Assembly: GCA_965246745.1 (NCBI GenBank)
Contig: OZ251980.1
Span: 2,976,001 to 3,040,000 of the forward strand
Length of the DNA: 64,000 bases
DNA from: JANXMY01 sp965246745
GTDB taxonomy: Bacteria > Armatimonadota > Armatimonadia > Armatimonadales > Capsulimonadaceae
Reading direction: 5' to 3'
Shown piece after piece: positions 24,498-32,310 of the stretch; the stretch's first letter is position 1; each line of letters opens with the position of its first letter. A program made the translations under genes and the position numbers. The notes under the pieces were generated by a model. It had not been told where the DNA came from. It did not search any database and saw nothing but the letters and a program-made list of their open reading frames with translations.

Positions 24498-24925
24498 TGC
24501 CGGAACGCATTCTTGACACCAACATTCTGCTGGCCTATGTGCGCGGTCGGGAGCTGTACGAGAAAATCGAAGCGCAGTTTTCGCTGACGACAAGCAAGCC
24601 CGCTCCGCTGATCAGCATTGTCAGCGACGGCGAGCTGCGGGCGCTGGCGCTGCAATTTGCATGGGGAGAGGCCCGAATGCGGGAAGTCGAGCGTCAGCTT
24701 GCCTACTGCACCACAATTCCGCTGCCGTTTGCCGATGTGGTGGAAACCTACGCGGAGATTGACAACTACAGCAAGCGGAGGGGGGTGCCGATGGGGAAAA
24801 ACGATCTGTGGATCGCCGCCACGGCGGCGGTGACGGGGGCGCGGCTGCTGACCACCGACAAAGACTTCGATCACCTCGATGGTGTGTATCTGTCGCGGGA
24901 CTGGCTGGACCCGGCGCTCGCTTAA
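24497..24925 (+). CDS. PIN domain toxin (VapC-like ribonuclease)
   Basis: A 142-residue PIN-domain RNase. Acidic metal ligands are visible: Asp in RILDTNILLAYV (residue 7), Glu in SDGELRALAL (about 46), Asp in GKNDLWIAATA (about 104) and Asp in LLTTDKDFDHL (about 122). VapC toxins cleave tRNA or rRNA when the antitoxin is lost. The gene is coupled to the 94-residue antitoxin and its stop is 3 nt from the end of the opposing Uma2 gene. Confidence 0.88.
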   Translation: MPERILDTNILLAYVRGRELYEKIEAQFSLTTSKPAPLISIVSDGELRALALQFAWGEARMREVERQLAYCTTIPLPFADVVETYAEIDNYSKRRGVPMGKNDLWIAATAAVTGARLLTTDKDFDHLDGVYLSRDWLDPALA

Positions 24926-24928
24926 CTC

Positions 24929-25525
24929 TTAAAGCGCGAACACGTCCGCGACCGAAACCGCAAGCCCCGCAAAGACCGCCGACCGCACCGTTTCGCCCGG
25001 CCCATAAACCGCGACGCTCGACGCCCCGCCCGGCGAGAGCGCCAGCACCTCGACCGTGCCGCCCTCGGGCCGCACCACCCAGCACTCGCGGACGCCGATG
25101 GTGACGTAGTCCGCAATTTTATCGCCTAAAATCCGCTGCGTCTCGCTGTCCGAAATGATCTCGACGACCAGTTCCGGCGCGGCCTCTAATGGCCCTCTGG
25201 CGGGCCGACCGCCGGCCTGCGCCAGCCGGGCAGAACTGATAAACAGCACGTTTGGCTGGCGCACCTGCATCTTTGGCGAGCGCCGGATCAGCACATCAAA
25301 CGGCGCGATATTTACTTTGCCGATGCCGCCGGCTTGTGCATACGCGCGGAACAATCCCGCCAAGTTCAAACCGATCTCATTATGGTCCCACGTTGCACCG
25401 GGCATAAAAATCCTCACTCCGTTGATGATACTGTATCGCCCCTGCACCTCCGGCTCGGCCATATAGTCGTTGTAGGTCAGCTCATTTATTTGGGGCGCGG
25501 CGGGCGCTTCGGTGGTGATTGCCAT
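24929..25525 (-). CDS. Uma2 family PD-(D/E)xK protein (copy 2)
   Basis: A 198-residue Uma2 protein, paralogue of 23486-24094. LIRRSPKMQVRQPNVLFIS and ELVVEIISDSETQRILGDK carry the fold's acidic and Lys residues. The N-terminal half differs more from copy 1 than the C-terminal half does. The gene sits 9 nt downstream of the aldo/keto reductase stop-side boundary on the same strand and may be cotranscribed with it. Confidence 0.9.
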   Translation of the reverse strand: MAITTEAPAAPQINELTYNDYMAEPEVQGRYSIINGVRIFMPGATWDHNEIGLNLAGLFRAYAQAGGIGKVNIAPFDVLIRRSPKMQVRQPNVLFISSARLAQAGGRPARGPLEAAPELVVEIISDSETQRILGDKIADYVTIGVRECWVVRPEGGTVEVLALSPGGASSVAVYGPGETVRSAVFAGLAVSVADVFAL

Positions 25526-25534
25526 TGGGTTTCC

Positions 25535-26533
25535 TCACAGTCCAAAGTTGCGAGTGTACAGGTCTTTGACTTTTGCCAATTCCTCGGCCGTCAGGGCGGG
25601 CGTGTCGGGGGCGGTGCAGAACTCTTCTAATTGTTTCTCGTCGTAGATGTTCGGCAAAGCGGTGGCGAGGAGCGGCTCGGACCAGAGCCATTGCAGGGCG
25701 GCTTGGCCCAGCGTCCGGCCCGTGCCGCGTGTCAAAAAATCAAGCTGCTCTATTTTCTGGAGGCCGTCATCGAGCCAGGCTTTGCGCTTTTCATTGGTGG
25801 AAACGCGGAAATTGCGGTGGTCGCCGGGCGCAAACTCGGTGCCGGCGGTGTAGGAGCCTTCCAAAAGGCCCGACGCGTGCGGGACGCGGCACATGACCCC
25901 GCCGCCGGTTTCTCGCGCGGCGGCAAAGACTTCGTCGCCCAGCATCTGTTCCAGCAGATTGAAAATGATCTGCACCGAAGTCATCTGCCGGGTGCGAAAC
26001 GCCGCCCCGCCTTCCTCGGCCTGCCGGATGTCTATCGCCGGGCCGAGCGCCGCGCCGTAGTGCCGGATTTTGCCGGCGGCTTTGAGGTCTTCCAGAGCTT
26101 CGAAGAGGCCGTCGCTGCCCAGCGCGTCCACACGCGGATTGTGAAGCTGGTACAAGTCAATGTAATCGGTGCCGAGGCGCCTCAAGCTCTCCTCGCAGGC
26201 CCGCTTGACAAACGCCGGGGACCAGTCGTGGGGCCGCTCGCGCTGGCCGGGCTGCTCGCCGGGCGCTGTGTACCAATCGTAGCCGAACTTGGTGGCAATC
26301 GTCATTTCGCTGCGATGACTGCCGAGCGCTTCTTTGAGAATGGTCTCCCCAAGACCGTCGCCGTAGACATCGGCCGTGTCGTAAAACGTCACGCCCAGCT
26401 CAAACGCCCGCCGCAATAGTCTCAGGCGCAGGGCTTCATCGGTGACACCCCACATTTTGGTGGACACGGTCCAAACGCCGAAGCCGACCACCGACGCGGT
26501 TAAATCTGTTGTTCCAAAATTACGGTATAACAT
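25535..26533 (-). CDS. Aldo/keto reductase
   Basis: A 332-residue aldo/keto reductase, NAD(P)H-dependent. The tetrad is in TFYDTADVYGDGLGE (Asp, Tyr), MTIATKFGYDWY (Lys) and LYQLHNPRVDAL (His). It differs clearly from the reductase at 2470-3441. Only 3 nt separate it from the Uma2 gene upstream at 26537-27124 and 9 nt from the Uma2 gene downstream, so a four-gene minus-strand unit is likely. The substrate is unknown. Confidence 0.9.
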   Translation of the reverse strand: MLYRNFGTTDLTASVVGFGVWTVSTKMWGVTDEALRLRLLRRAFELGVTFYDTADVYGDGLGETILKEALGSHRSEMTIATKFGYDWYTAPGEQPGQRERPHDWSPAFVKRACEESLRRLGTDYIDLYQLHNPRVDALGSDGLFEALEDLKAAGKIRHYGAALGPAIDIRQAEEGGAAFRTRQMTSVQIIFNLLEQMLGDEVFAAARETGGGVMCRVPHASGLLEGSYTAGTEFAPGDHRNFRVSTNEKRKAWLDDGLQKIEQLDFLTRGTGRTLGQAALQWLWSEPLLATALPNIYDEKQLEEFCTAPDTPALTAEELAKVKDLYTRNFGL

Positions 26534-26536
26534 AAA

Positions 26537-27124
26537 TTACTCCAAAATAAACAAGTCTGCGACCCGGCATGAAAAGCCCGGCAGCAGGCTCCCGGCGTCT
26601 AAGATGCCGTCTTTGCCGAATGTCTGCACGTCGGTCGGCGACGTAAAGACAGTCACCTCCTGCCGCTCAGGGAAGACGTGCCACACCTGGGTCGCACCGC
26701 CGACAAAGTATTCCTGCACTTTGCGAGCCATCTGGCCGGGCCGCTCCGACGGCGAGATAATCTCAACGCACAAATCGGGCGCGAGGTCGCCGAACGTATC
26801 TGGGGCGTGACCACCGGGAAACCGTTCTTTGCGCGTGAACGATACGTCCGGGGCGCGTACATTGCCGTCCTTCATGCGGAATCCGCCTTGCCCTAGCGAG
26901 ACAAAACCGTGTCCACGAACAAAGGGACTGAGCAGAACGATCAAATTATAGCCAATGGCTTCGTGGCGCATACTTGTCGGCACTTCCGTGAGCCTCCCAT
27001 CTTCCATTTCCCATTTGCGCCCGTCGCGCGGCAGGCGCATCAACTCGTCTTCCGTAATCGGCATTCCAGGGTAAATCGCGGCTTTTTGAATGTTTGGTTG
27101 AACTTCGGCTTCTGCAATCGCCAT
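26537..27124 (-). CDS. Uma2 family PD-(D/E)xK protein (copy 3)
   Basis: A 195-residue Uma2 protein of a different subgroup from copies 1 and 2 (MPITEDELMRLPRDGRKWEMEDG at the N-terminus). Core residues are in VRAPDVSFTRKERFP and DLCVEIISPSERPGQ. Ribosome binding site AGGAGGAACC, and a -10 TATAAT on the minus strand at 27159-27154, giving a short leader. Confidence 0.9.
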   Translation of the reverse strand: MAIAEAEVQPNIQKAAIYPGMPITEDELMRLPRDGRKWEMEDGRLTEVPTSMRHEAIGYNLIVLLSPFVRGHGFVSLGQGGFRMKDGNVRAPDVSFTRKERFPGGHAPDTFGDLAPDLCVEIISPSERPGQMARKVQEYFVGGATQVWHVFPERQEVTVFTSPTDVQTFGKDGILDAGSLLPGFSCRVADLFILE

Positions 27125-27153
27125 GCGGGGTTCCTCCTGACTCTGACCTGAGT

Positions 27154-27193
27154 ATTATACCCGCCGCGCTGCCCTGCCGGGTATACTCTCCTT
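27154..27193. promoter_or_regulatory. Divergent promoter pair
   Basis: The minus strand has TATAAT at 27159-27154 serving the Uma2 gene, which has a normal ribosome binding site. The plus strand has TATACT at 27182-27187, ending 6 nt before the phosphatase ATG, which would give a leaderless transcript. Confidence 0.5.
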
Positions 27194-27667
27194 ATGGTCT
27201 CGCATCTGCCGTTCGCCGAGCGCATTTACCACGGCTCGCGCCGCAGTTTTTTGGTGCTCAATCGCTACGAAGCTGCGACTGCGACGCCCGATATGCCTTA
27301 CATTGTTATTTCAGTGGCCGACCCGGAGCGCGGGGACGCGCGGCTGGCCGAGTCGCCGCACCGCCGCGCCGTTCTGCGCCTCGCGTTCCACGATAAGCAC
27401 CGACGGGCCGAAGCCGCCGGGAAAGTCGTGATGACAGCGGCCGACGCCCGGCGCATTTTGGATTTCCTCTCGGCGCATGCCGAAGACGCGCCGCTTGTGG
27501 TCTGCCAGTGCGAAGCCGGCCTCAGCCGCTCCGCCGCCATTGCCGCCGCGCTGTCGCGCATTGTGCAGGGCGAAGACCAGTTTTTCTTCGCGCACTATGC
27601 ACCGAACGATTACATTTATCACCTGCTGCTGAACACAGTGGACGAGGGAAAAATAAAAGCGCCGTAA
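27194..27667 (+). CDS. Dual-specificity-phosphatase-like protein
   Basis: A 157-residue protein with a Cys-x5-Arg phosphate loop, CEAGLSRSAAIAAAL (about residues 102-116), followed by a helix as in dual-specificity phosphatases; the usual His before the Cys is replaced by Gln (CQCEAG). The general acid Asp could be in FHDKHRRA. The target is unknown. The gene is coupled to the following P-loop kinase (TAATG overlap), so a paired phosphatase/kinase function on one substrate is possible. Confidence 0.75.
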   Translation: MVSHLPFAERIYHGSRRSFLVLNRYEAATATPDMPYIVISVADPERGDARLAESPHRRAVLRLAFHDKHRRAEAAGKVVMTAADARRILDFLSAHAEDAPLVVCQCEAGLSRSAAIAAALSRIVQGEDQFFFAHYAPNDYIYHLLLNTVDEGKIKAP

Positions 27668-28167
27668 TGATTTTTTTGATTAACGGCTCCATCAACGCTG
27701 GGAAGACAACGGTTTCCCAGCAAATTGTGAAGCTGCTGCCGCGCACCGCGCATGTGGAAGTGGATGACCTGCGCGAGTTTATCCGGTTTTTGCCTTTGGA
27801 CGAAGCGATTCCATTGTGCCTGCGAGCTGCCGCCGACGTCACCCGCCGCTTTGCCGAAGCCGGCTTGAACGTGATTGTAAGCTGGCCGCTTTTCCGGGAC
27901 GGCTACGACTTTCTTGTGGGCGAGCTTGCCCCGCTCGGTGTTCCCATCCATGCCGTCACCCTCAGCCCGGCGCTTTCCGTGGCCCTAACCAATCGCGGGA
28001 CGCGGGCGCTGACCGAATGGGAGCGTGAGCGTATCCCTCAGTTGTACGCGCAGGGCGTCGGCAGCCCGTCTTTCGGCAGAGTGCTGGACAATACGCACCA
28101 GACGCCCGAAGAAACGGCGCGGGAGATTTTAGAGATTTGTGTTACGCAATCACCCGCCACGGAATAA
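27667..28167 (+). CDS. P-loop kinase-like protein
   Basis: A 166-residue small P-loop NTPase with Walker A GSINAGKTT at residues 7-15, resembling chloramphenicol/nucleoside kinase-type small-molecule kinases. An Asp pair (EVDDLREF) near 37-44 could act as the catalytic or Walker B-like centre. The start ATG overlaps the phosphatase stop. The last codons (ATE) and the TAA lie in the first GCCACGGAATAA copy of the palindromic element that follows, so the native end may be altered. Confidence 0.7.
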   Translation: MIFLINGSINAGKTTVSQQIVKLLPRTAHVEVDDLREFIRFLPLDEAIPLCLRAAADVTRRFAEAGLNVIVSWPLFRDGYDFLVGELAPLGVPIHAVTLSPALSVALTNRGTRALTEWERERIPQLYAQGVGSPSFGRVLDNTHQTPEETAREILEICVTQSPATE

Positions 28168-28169
28168 GC

Positions 28170-28326
28170 AGCCACGGAATAAATTCCGAGGCTGCAATAA
28201 ACCAGCGTCGCGGCGACGCAAGAATAACAACGACGCAAGAATAACAACGACGCAAGAATAACAACGACGCAATCCCGTGTCGCTTCGACACTGGTTTATC
28301 GCAGCCTCGGAATTTATTCCGTGGCT
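28170..28326. repeat. Palindromic element, family 2 (41-bp arms) with 17-bp tandem repeat
   Basis: Arms at 28170-28210 and 28286-28326 begin AGCCACGGAATAAATTCCGA and are inverted with a few mismatches. Between them the 17-bp unit AAGAATAACAACGACGC occurs three times in tandem (28220-28270). An extra partial arm (GCCACGGAATAA, 28157-28168) precedes the element and holds the kinase stop codon. A second member is at 36557-36698. Confidence 0.88.
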
Positions 28327-28362
28327 TGCATAACATCAGGCAGAAATGATTGGACGGTGGCA

Positions 28363-28944
28363 ATGCTTCACGACACACTCACAACAGCCCTTAAAGAATG
28401 GGCGGTGACCCAAAGATCGCTGCTGGAAGGGCATCAGATTGTGCTGCTCCGCAAAGGCGGGATTGTCGAGGAAACCGGGGACTTTGACCTCAAGGCCCGG
28501 CAGTTTTTGATTTATCCGACCTATGCCCACGAGACCGAGCGGGCAGGGGACGTGCAGCCGTGCTTCGGACAGTGGCTGCGGGAAGAAGAAGCGCGAAAAC
28601 TGTCGCCGGCGGAGATACGAATCGAAGCGGCGGCGGAAGTGTCGGACGTGGTCCAAGTTGCGGACAGAAACAAGCTGCTGAACTTAGCCCCGCAGCATAT
28701 TTGGAGCCGGCAGTTTGTAGACGGGCGCTACGACTGGGAGCCGTACAAGCCCGTCTTTGTGCTGCTGCTGCGGGCCTACGCGCTGGCCTCGCCCCAAATC
28801 GTCCCCGTGTCCCGCGCTTACGGCGGCTGCCGGTCGTGGATTGAGCTGGACACGCCGGTTTCCACCGCCGGCGCAATGCCCGCAGTTTCCGACGAGCGCT
28901 ATGCCCGGCGGCGCGAATTGACGCTGAGGCTTCTCCAGGGGTAG
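28363..28944 (+). CDS. DUF1802 family protein
   Basis: A 193-residue protein. DUF1802 landmarks are ALKEWAVTQRSLLEGHQIVLLRKGGIVEE at the N-terminus, FLIYPTYAHE, and LLLRAYALASPQIVPVSRAYGGCRSWIEL at the C-terminus. Cytosolic, function unknown in all organisms. The open frame extends to 28321, but the conserved start is MLHDTLTTALKEWAV at 28363. Upstream lies the family 2 palindrome. Confidence 0.85.
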   Translation: MLHDTLTTALKEWAVTQRSLLEGHQIVLLRKGGIVEETGDFDLKARQFLIYPTYAHETERAGDVQPCFGQWLREEEARKLSPAEIRIEAAAEVSDVVQVADRNKLLNLAPQHIWSRQFVDGRYDWEPYKPVFVLLLRAYALASPQIVPVSRAYGGCRSWIELDTPVSTAGAMPAVSDERYARRRELTLRLLQG

Positions 28945-28961
28945 TTTATCAGGAGTAATTG

Positions 28962-29714
28962 ATGGCGCTTTGCGAATTCCACCTCAATCAAAACACCGTG
29001 CTGGAAAAGATGACGGCGTTTACGGCGATTGTCCCCGATGACATACCCGGCCCGTTTCCGGTGCTGTATTTACTCCACGGCCTGTCCGACGACCACACGG
29101 CCTGGACCCGGCGGACCAGCCTGGAGCGGTATGTAGACGGCCTGCCGCTGATTGTCGTCATGCCGAACGGCGAGCGCGGGTTTTACACCGACGCCAAGCT
29201 GAAGCCGAAGGCGGCTTATGAAACCAATCTTGTCCGGGACATCGTCGGCTTTGTGGACCGGACATTCCGCACGATCCCGGCCCGCGAAGGCCGCGCCGCC
29301 GCCGGGCTTTCCATGGGCGGCTACGGAGCGCTGAAGCTGGCTTTGAAGTACCCCGACGTGTTCTGCGCCGCCGTGTCCCACTCCGGGGCAATAGACTTTG
29401 CCCGCCGCGAGTTTTCCGGGCAAGACGACTGGGACCGGGAATGGCGCTTGGTGCTCGGCGACGCGCCCGCCGGCGGCCCCGACGACGTGTTCGCCCTGGC
29501 CGAGCGCCTGGACCGTGCCCGGCTGCCGGCCTTGCGGATAGACTGCGGCACCGAAGACTATTTGATCACGGTCAACCGCGAACTGACCGCGCATTTGACG
29601 GCCCTCGGCATTCCGCACGAGTACGAGGAGCATCCCGGCGACCATGACTGGGCGTACTGGGACACGCACATTCAGGACACGCTGAAGTTTCTCCTGGGCG
29701 TGCTGGGCAGGTAA
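28962..29714 (+). CDS. Esterase D family alpha/beta-hydrolase
   Basis: A 250-residue alpha/beta-hydrolase of the S-formylglutathione hydrolase/esterase D group. The oxyanion region is FPVLYLLHGLSDDHTAW (about 34-50), the nucleophile elbow GLSMGGYGALKLAL (Ser at about 116), the acid Asp in RIDCGTEDYLI and the His in EHPGDHDWAYWDTH. No signal peptide, so cytosolic. A TTG directly precedes the ATG at 28962; the ATG is used. Either a short-chain ester or an S-acyl compound is the likely substrate. Confidence 0.9.
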   Translation: MALCEFHLNQNTVLEKMTAFTAIVPDDIPGPFPVLYLLHGLSDDHTAWTRRTSLERYVDGLPLIVVMPNGERGFYTDAKLKPKAAYETNLVRDIVGFVDRTFRTIPAREGRAAAGLSMGGYGALKLALKYPDVFCAAVSHSGAIDFARREFSGQDDWDREWRLVLGDAPAGGPDDVFALAERLDRARLPALRIDCGTEDYLITVNRELTAHLTALGIPHEYEEHPGDHDWAYWDTHIQDTLKFLLGVLGR

Positions 29715-29723
29715 CCCGAGCGC

Positions 29724-30317
29724 TTACTGCCACAGCACGCGGACATCTATCACGCGCATGCCGGCGGCGCGGGCGGCGACAATGCCGGGGTCGCCGTCTT
29801 CATACACAATGCAGTCTGCGGGGGCGACCCCGAGCCGCGCGGCGGCCTCGAGAAAAATGTCCGGGGCCGGCTTGCCGTGCGTCACATCCTCGGCCGTGAC
29901 CACGGCGTCAAACAGCGGCCGCAGGCCGACCGTGTCCAGCGTAGCGTGGACCACCGAGCGCAGGCCGCCCGACGCCACCGCCAGCGGGACTTTGCCGCAG
30001 CAGGCGCGGGCGATGTCCGCGACCGCCGTGATTTCTTGGACGCTGTGCAGGGCGTCCACATACAGCGCTTCTTTGCGCCGCACCGTTTCGGCGATGTCGA
30101 GCGCGTACCCGTGCTCGCGGTTTAGAAGATCAATAATCGCCGCCGAAGTCACCCCGGCCAGGCTGTAAAACTGCGCTTCCGAGATGTCCCCGCCGCCTTC
30201 CCGCAGCGCCGCCGTCCATGCCGCAAAATGCCCCGGCATCGTGTCGGCCAGCGTCCCGTCGCAGTCAAAGATCAAAGCCCTAAACGGCTCCGGCGGCGCG
30301 ATTTTGCTTGTGTCCAT
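29724..30317 (-). CDS. HAD family phosphatase (beta-phosphoglucomutase-like)
   Basis: A 197-residue HAD hydrolase. Motif I LIFDCDGTLADT (residues 14-25), motif II AVASGGLRS, motif III GKPAPDIFLEAA and motif IV VYEDGDPGIVAA are all intact. The cap helix bundle after motif I fits the beta-phosphoglucomutase/fructose-1-phosphatase subgroup (YqaB-like), which acts on small phosphorylated sugars. Cytosolic. Confidence 0.9.
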   Translation of the reverse strand: MDTSKIAPPEPFRALIFDCDGTLADTMPGHFAAWTAALREGGGDISEAQFYSLAGVTSAAIIDLLNREHGYALDIAETVRRKEALYVDALHSVQEITAVADIARACCGKVPLAVASGGLRSVVHATLDTVGLRPLFDAVVTAEDVTHGKPAPDIFLEAAARLGVAPADCIVYEDGDPGIVAARAAGMRVIDVRVLWQ

Positions 30318-30334
30318 TTAAAATTCCATTCCAG

Positions 30335-30509
30335 TTAAAACTTTATTCCAGTCTGCTTGATCGCCGCCGGAGCATCGGCGACCGCCTGCGACGGGGCAGC
30401 CTGCGCCGGCAATTCAAAGTGACGATTGTCCAACAAGTCGCCGACGGTTCCGCAGGACATCAAGATAGTTGCCGTAAAAGAGAGTATTCCTTTGAATTTC
30501 TCCTGTCAA
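30335..30509 (-). pseudogene. Relic of a DNA methyltransferase (internal deletion)
   Basis: On the minus strand, LTGEIQRNTLFYGNYLDVLR reads like the extreme N-terminus of beta-class N4/N6 DNA methyltransferases (usual pattern NTLYYGDNLDVLR). About 20 codons later, in another frame, VGDLLDNRHFELPAQ...QTGIKF-stop reads like the extreme C-terminus of the same family. The DPPF catalytic region between them is missing. I infer an internal deletion and frameshift that left both ends of a former methylase. Confidence 0.45.
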
Positions 30510-30574
30510 TTTGGAACTGTAGCAGGAGGCCGGCCGGTTGATAAGATTATAGCAGAAATCCAGACCGGAAACAC

Positions 30575-30604
30575 TTGACAAGAACTTAACATATCTGTTA
30601 AGAT
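30575..30604 (+). promoter_or_regulatory. Sigma-70-type promoter overlapped by a palindromic operator
   Basis: TTGACA (30575-30580) and TAAGAT (30599-30604) are separated by 18 bp. The palindrome CTTAACATATCTGTTAAG (30585-30602) fills the spacer and overlaps the -10. A repressor bound here would block polymerase; the XRE-type regulator encoded as the second gene is the natural candidate, giving autoregulation. Confidence 0.75.
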
Positions 30605-30630
30605 GTGAAGCATTGGAGCCGACAATCAAG

Positions 30631-31176
30631 ATGCCGCTGCCCTTGTTCACGACGGAGGATGTTTTGCCGGCAGGGGATTATCCCCTGACACTGGAAGAGG
30701 TTCGGAACTCGCATTTGGTCACGGGTACAGGCAACCCGTCAGACACTTGGGATCGCGAATGGCGCGGCAGGCTGGTGACAAACCTGAGCCTGCTGGTCCG
30801 CCAGCTTTGGCAGGTCGGCATCGACCGAATTTTCGTGGACGGCTCCTTTGTCGAGAACAAAGACCATCCGAACGACATTGACGGCTACTTCGAGACGGAG
30901 ACGACCCGCATCGTCACCGGGACGCTTGCCCAAGAGCTGAACGCGCTCGATCCCTATCAAGTTTGGACTTGGAGCCACGCCATGCGCCGCCCGGACTCGA
31001 ACTCGGCGAAGCTCCAACTGCCGATGTGGCACAAGTACCGAGTGGAAATGTACCCGCACTACGGTCAGCCGGCGGGCATTCTGGACCAATATGGAAACAG
31101 CCTGCTGTTCCCGGCGGCCTTTCGCAAATCCCGGATAGACCATCGGCCTAAAGGAATCGTTCAAATTATTCGATGA
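30631..31176 (+). CDS. Nucleotidyltransferase-fold protein (DUF6932-like)
   Basis: About 181 residues. FVDGSFVENKDHPNDIDGYFE (about 72-92) has the Gly-Ser followed by Asp-x-Asp pattern of nucleotidyltransferase-fold proteins and resembles the DUF6932 group. Such proteins are often toxins or regulators encoded with an HTH partner. Start is the ATG at 30631; a TTG at 30613 is possible but lies at the expected transcription start. The stop overlaps a possible ATG at 31173 of the next frame. Confidence 0.68.
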   Translation: MPLPLFTTEDVLPAGDYPLTLEEVRNSHLVTGTGNPSDTWDREWRGRLVTNLSLLVRQLWQVGIDRIFVDGSFVENKDHPNDIDGYFETETTRIVTGTLAQELNALDPYQVWTWSHAMRRPDSNSAKLQLPMWHKYRVEMYPHYGQPAGILDQYGNSLLFPAAFRKSRIDHRPKGIVQIIR

Positions 31177-31265
31177 CTATTTTCGATCTGTTCAAGCGAT
31201 TTTTCAGCGGCCGCAAAGAAAGACCGTTTCGTGGAGCCAGGCACTCCCCTGAAAGGAGACACACA

Positions 31266-31742
31266 ATGATTCGTAATGAAGCGGAGTACCAAGCTGCACG
31301 GCAGCGCTTAGACGAAGACCGCGATTTCGCTGTTCAGCAGAAAGCCGTGCTCGAAGCGCAGGGTTTTACATCAAAACAAGTGGAGCGCGGACTGGACGCG
31401 ACACTTTCCTATCATGCCCAGCTTGCCGAAGAAGTGGATTGGTACGAAAAAGTGCGCCGCCGCGAGATCGCGCCGCTGCGGAACCTGACCCAAATCGGCC
31501 GCCTGCTGATCGGGCTGCGGATCGCGAACGGCTTGTCTCAGCGCGAGCTGGCCGAACGCCTCGGCACGGCGGAATCCCAGGTTTCTCGGGATGAGCGCAA
31601 CGAGTACCACGGCGTGACGATGGAGCGGGCGCAGCGTGTTCTGGATGCGCTGGGAGAAACGCTGAACTCGTTCGTAGCCGGCGCAGACAGGACGAAATCG
31701 CCTCACACGGAGCCTGCCGAAGAACCCAGCGCCTGTGCCTGA
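31266..31742 (+). CDS. XRE-family HTH regulator, probable antitoxin
   Basis: About 158 residues from the ATG at 31266 (MIRNEAEYQAARQRLDE), which has the strong ribosome binding site GAAAGGAGA. An in-frame ATG at 31173 overlaps the upstream stop and would add 31 residues. The N-terminal helical region (residues 1-65) is typical of antitoxins with this start; the HTH is LSQRELAERLGTAESQVSRDE (about 89-109). It likely binds the palindrome at 30585-30602. Its stop overlaps the PAP2 start. Confidence 0.85.
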   Translation: MIRNEAEYQAARQRLDEDRDFAVQQKAVLEAQGFTSKQVERGLDATLSYHAQLAEEVDWYEKVRRREIAPLRNLTQIGRLLIGLRIANGLSQRELAERLGTAESQVSRDERNEYHGVTMERAQRVLDALGETLNSFVAGADRTKSPHTEPAEEPSACA

Positions 31743-32310
31743 AGCAGCAGCGAGAATTGGCCGGAGGGGTTTTGCCTGGCCGCTCGGCAGCGGGTGCGTC
31801 CTGGCGGCGTCTTTGGTCCATCCGCCCTGGACAATCCGCGCGATGCAGCTTTGGGGGGACTTTTGCAGCCATACGCTCTATCAAGGGCTGATTGGGGTCG
31901 CTTTGGCGCTGCTGGTGTGGCGCGGGGTGCGCTCGGACCGGCGCTGTCTTTGGTGGGCGGGGCTGGCGGCGACGCTGACCCCGCTGTGCGTCGAAGCGCT
32001 GAAGCACGGGACACGGCTGCCCCGGCCCGACGGCGACTCGTCGGGGTTTCCCAGCGGGCATACGACCTTTGCGTTCGCCCTTGCCTGGCTGCTGACGCAG
32101 GCGTTCCCGCGCGGCGCTCCGCTGTGGTTCACCGCCGCCGTTCTTGTCGGCTGGTCGCGGGTGGAAGGCCACGCGCATTTCCCTTACCAAGTCCTCTGCG
32201 GGGCGTGTTTGGGGACGCTGATCGGCTGGGCGATTTCTCACAAAATCGCCAGGCCGCCGTCGGGCGCGAGGTTGGCCCCCGTGACGAAATCGGCCAGCGG
32301 GGACGCGTAA
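31735..32310 (+). CDS. PAP2 family membrane phosphatase
   Basis: A 191-residue membrane protein of the PAP2 superfamily, which dephosphorylates lipid phosphates at the outer face of the inner membrane. Motif 1 is KHGTRLPRP, motif 2 PSGHTTF and motif 3 SRVEGHAHFPYQV; the last normally has Asp four residues after the His, here Gln (HFPYQ). Four to five membrane helices. Start GTG at 31735 overlaps the regulator stop. The last about 24 codons are antisense to the SDR gene. Confidence 0.8.
   Translation: MPEAAARIGRRGFAWPLGSGCVLAASLVHPPWTIRAMQLWGDFCSHTLYQGLIGVALALLVWRGVRSDRRCLWWAGLAATLTPLCVEALKHGTRLPRPDGDSSGFPSGHTTFAFALAWLLTQAFPRGAPLWFTAAVLVGWSRVEGHAHFPYQVLCGACLGTLIGWAISHKIARPPSGARLAPVTKSASGDA

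Noticed and set aside
28220..28270. CRISPR-like short tandem repeat
   Set aside because: Three units of 17 bp abut without spacers and lie inside a palindromic element.
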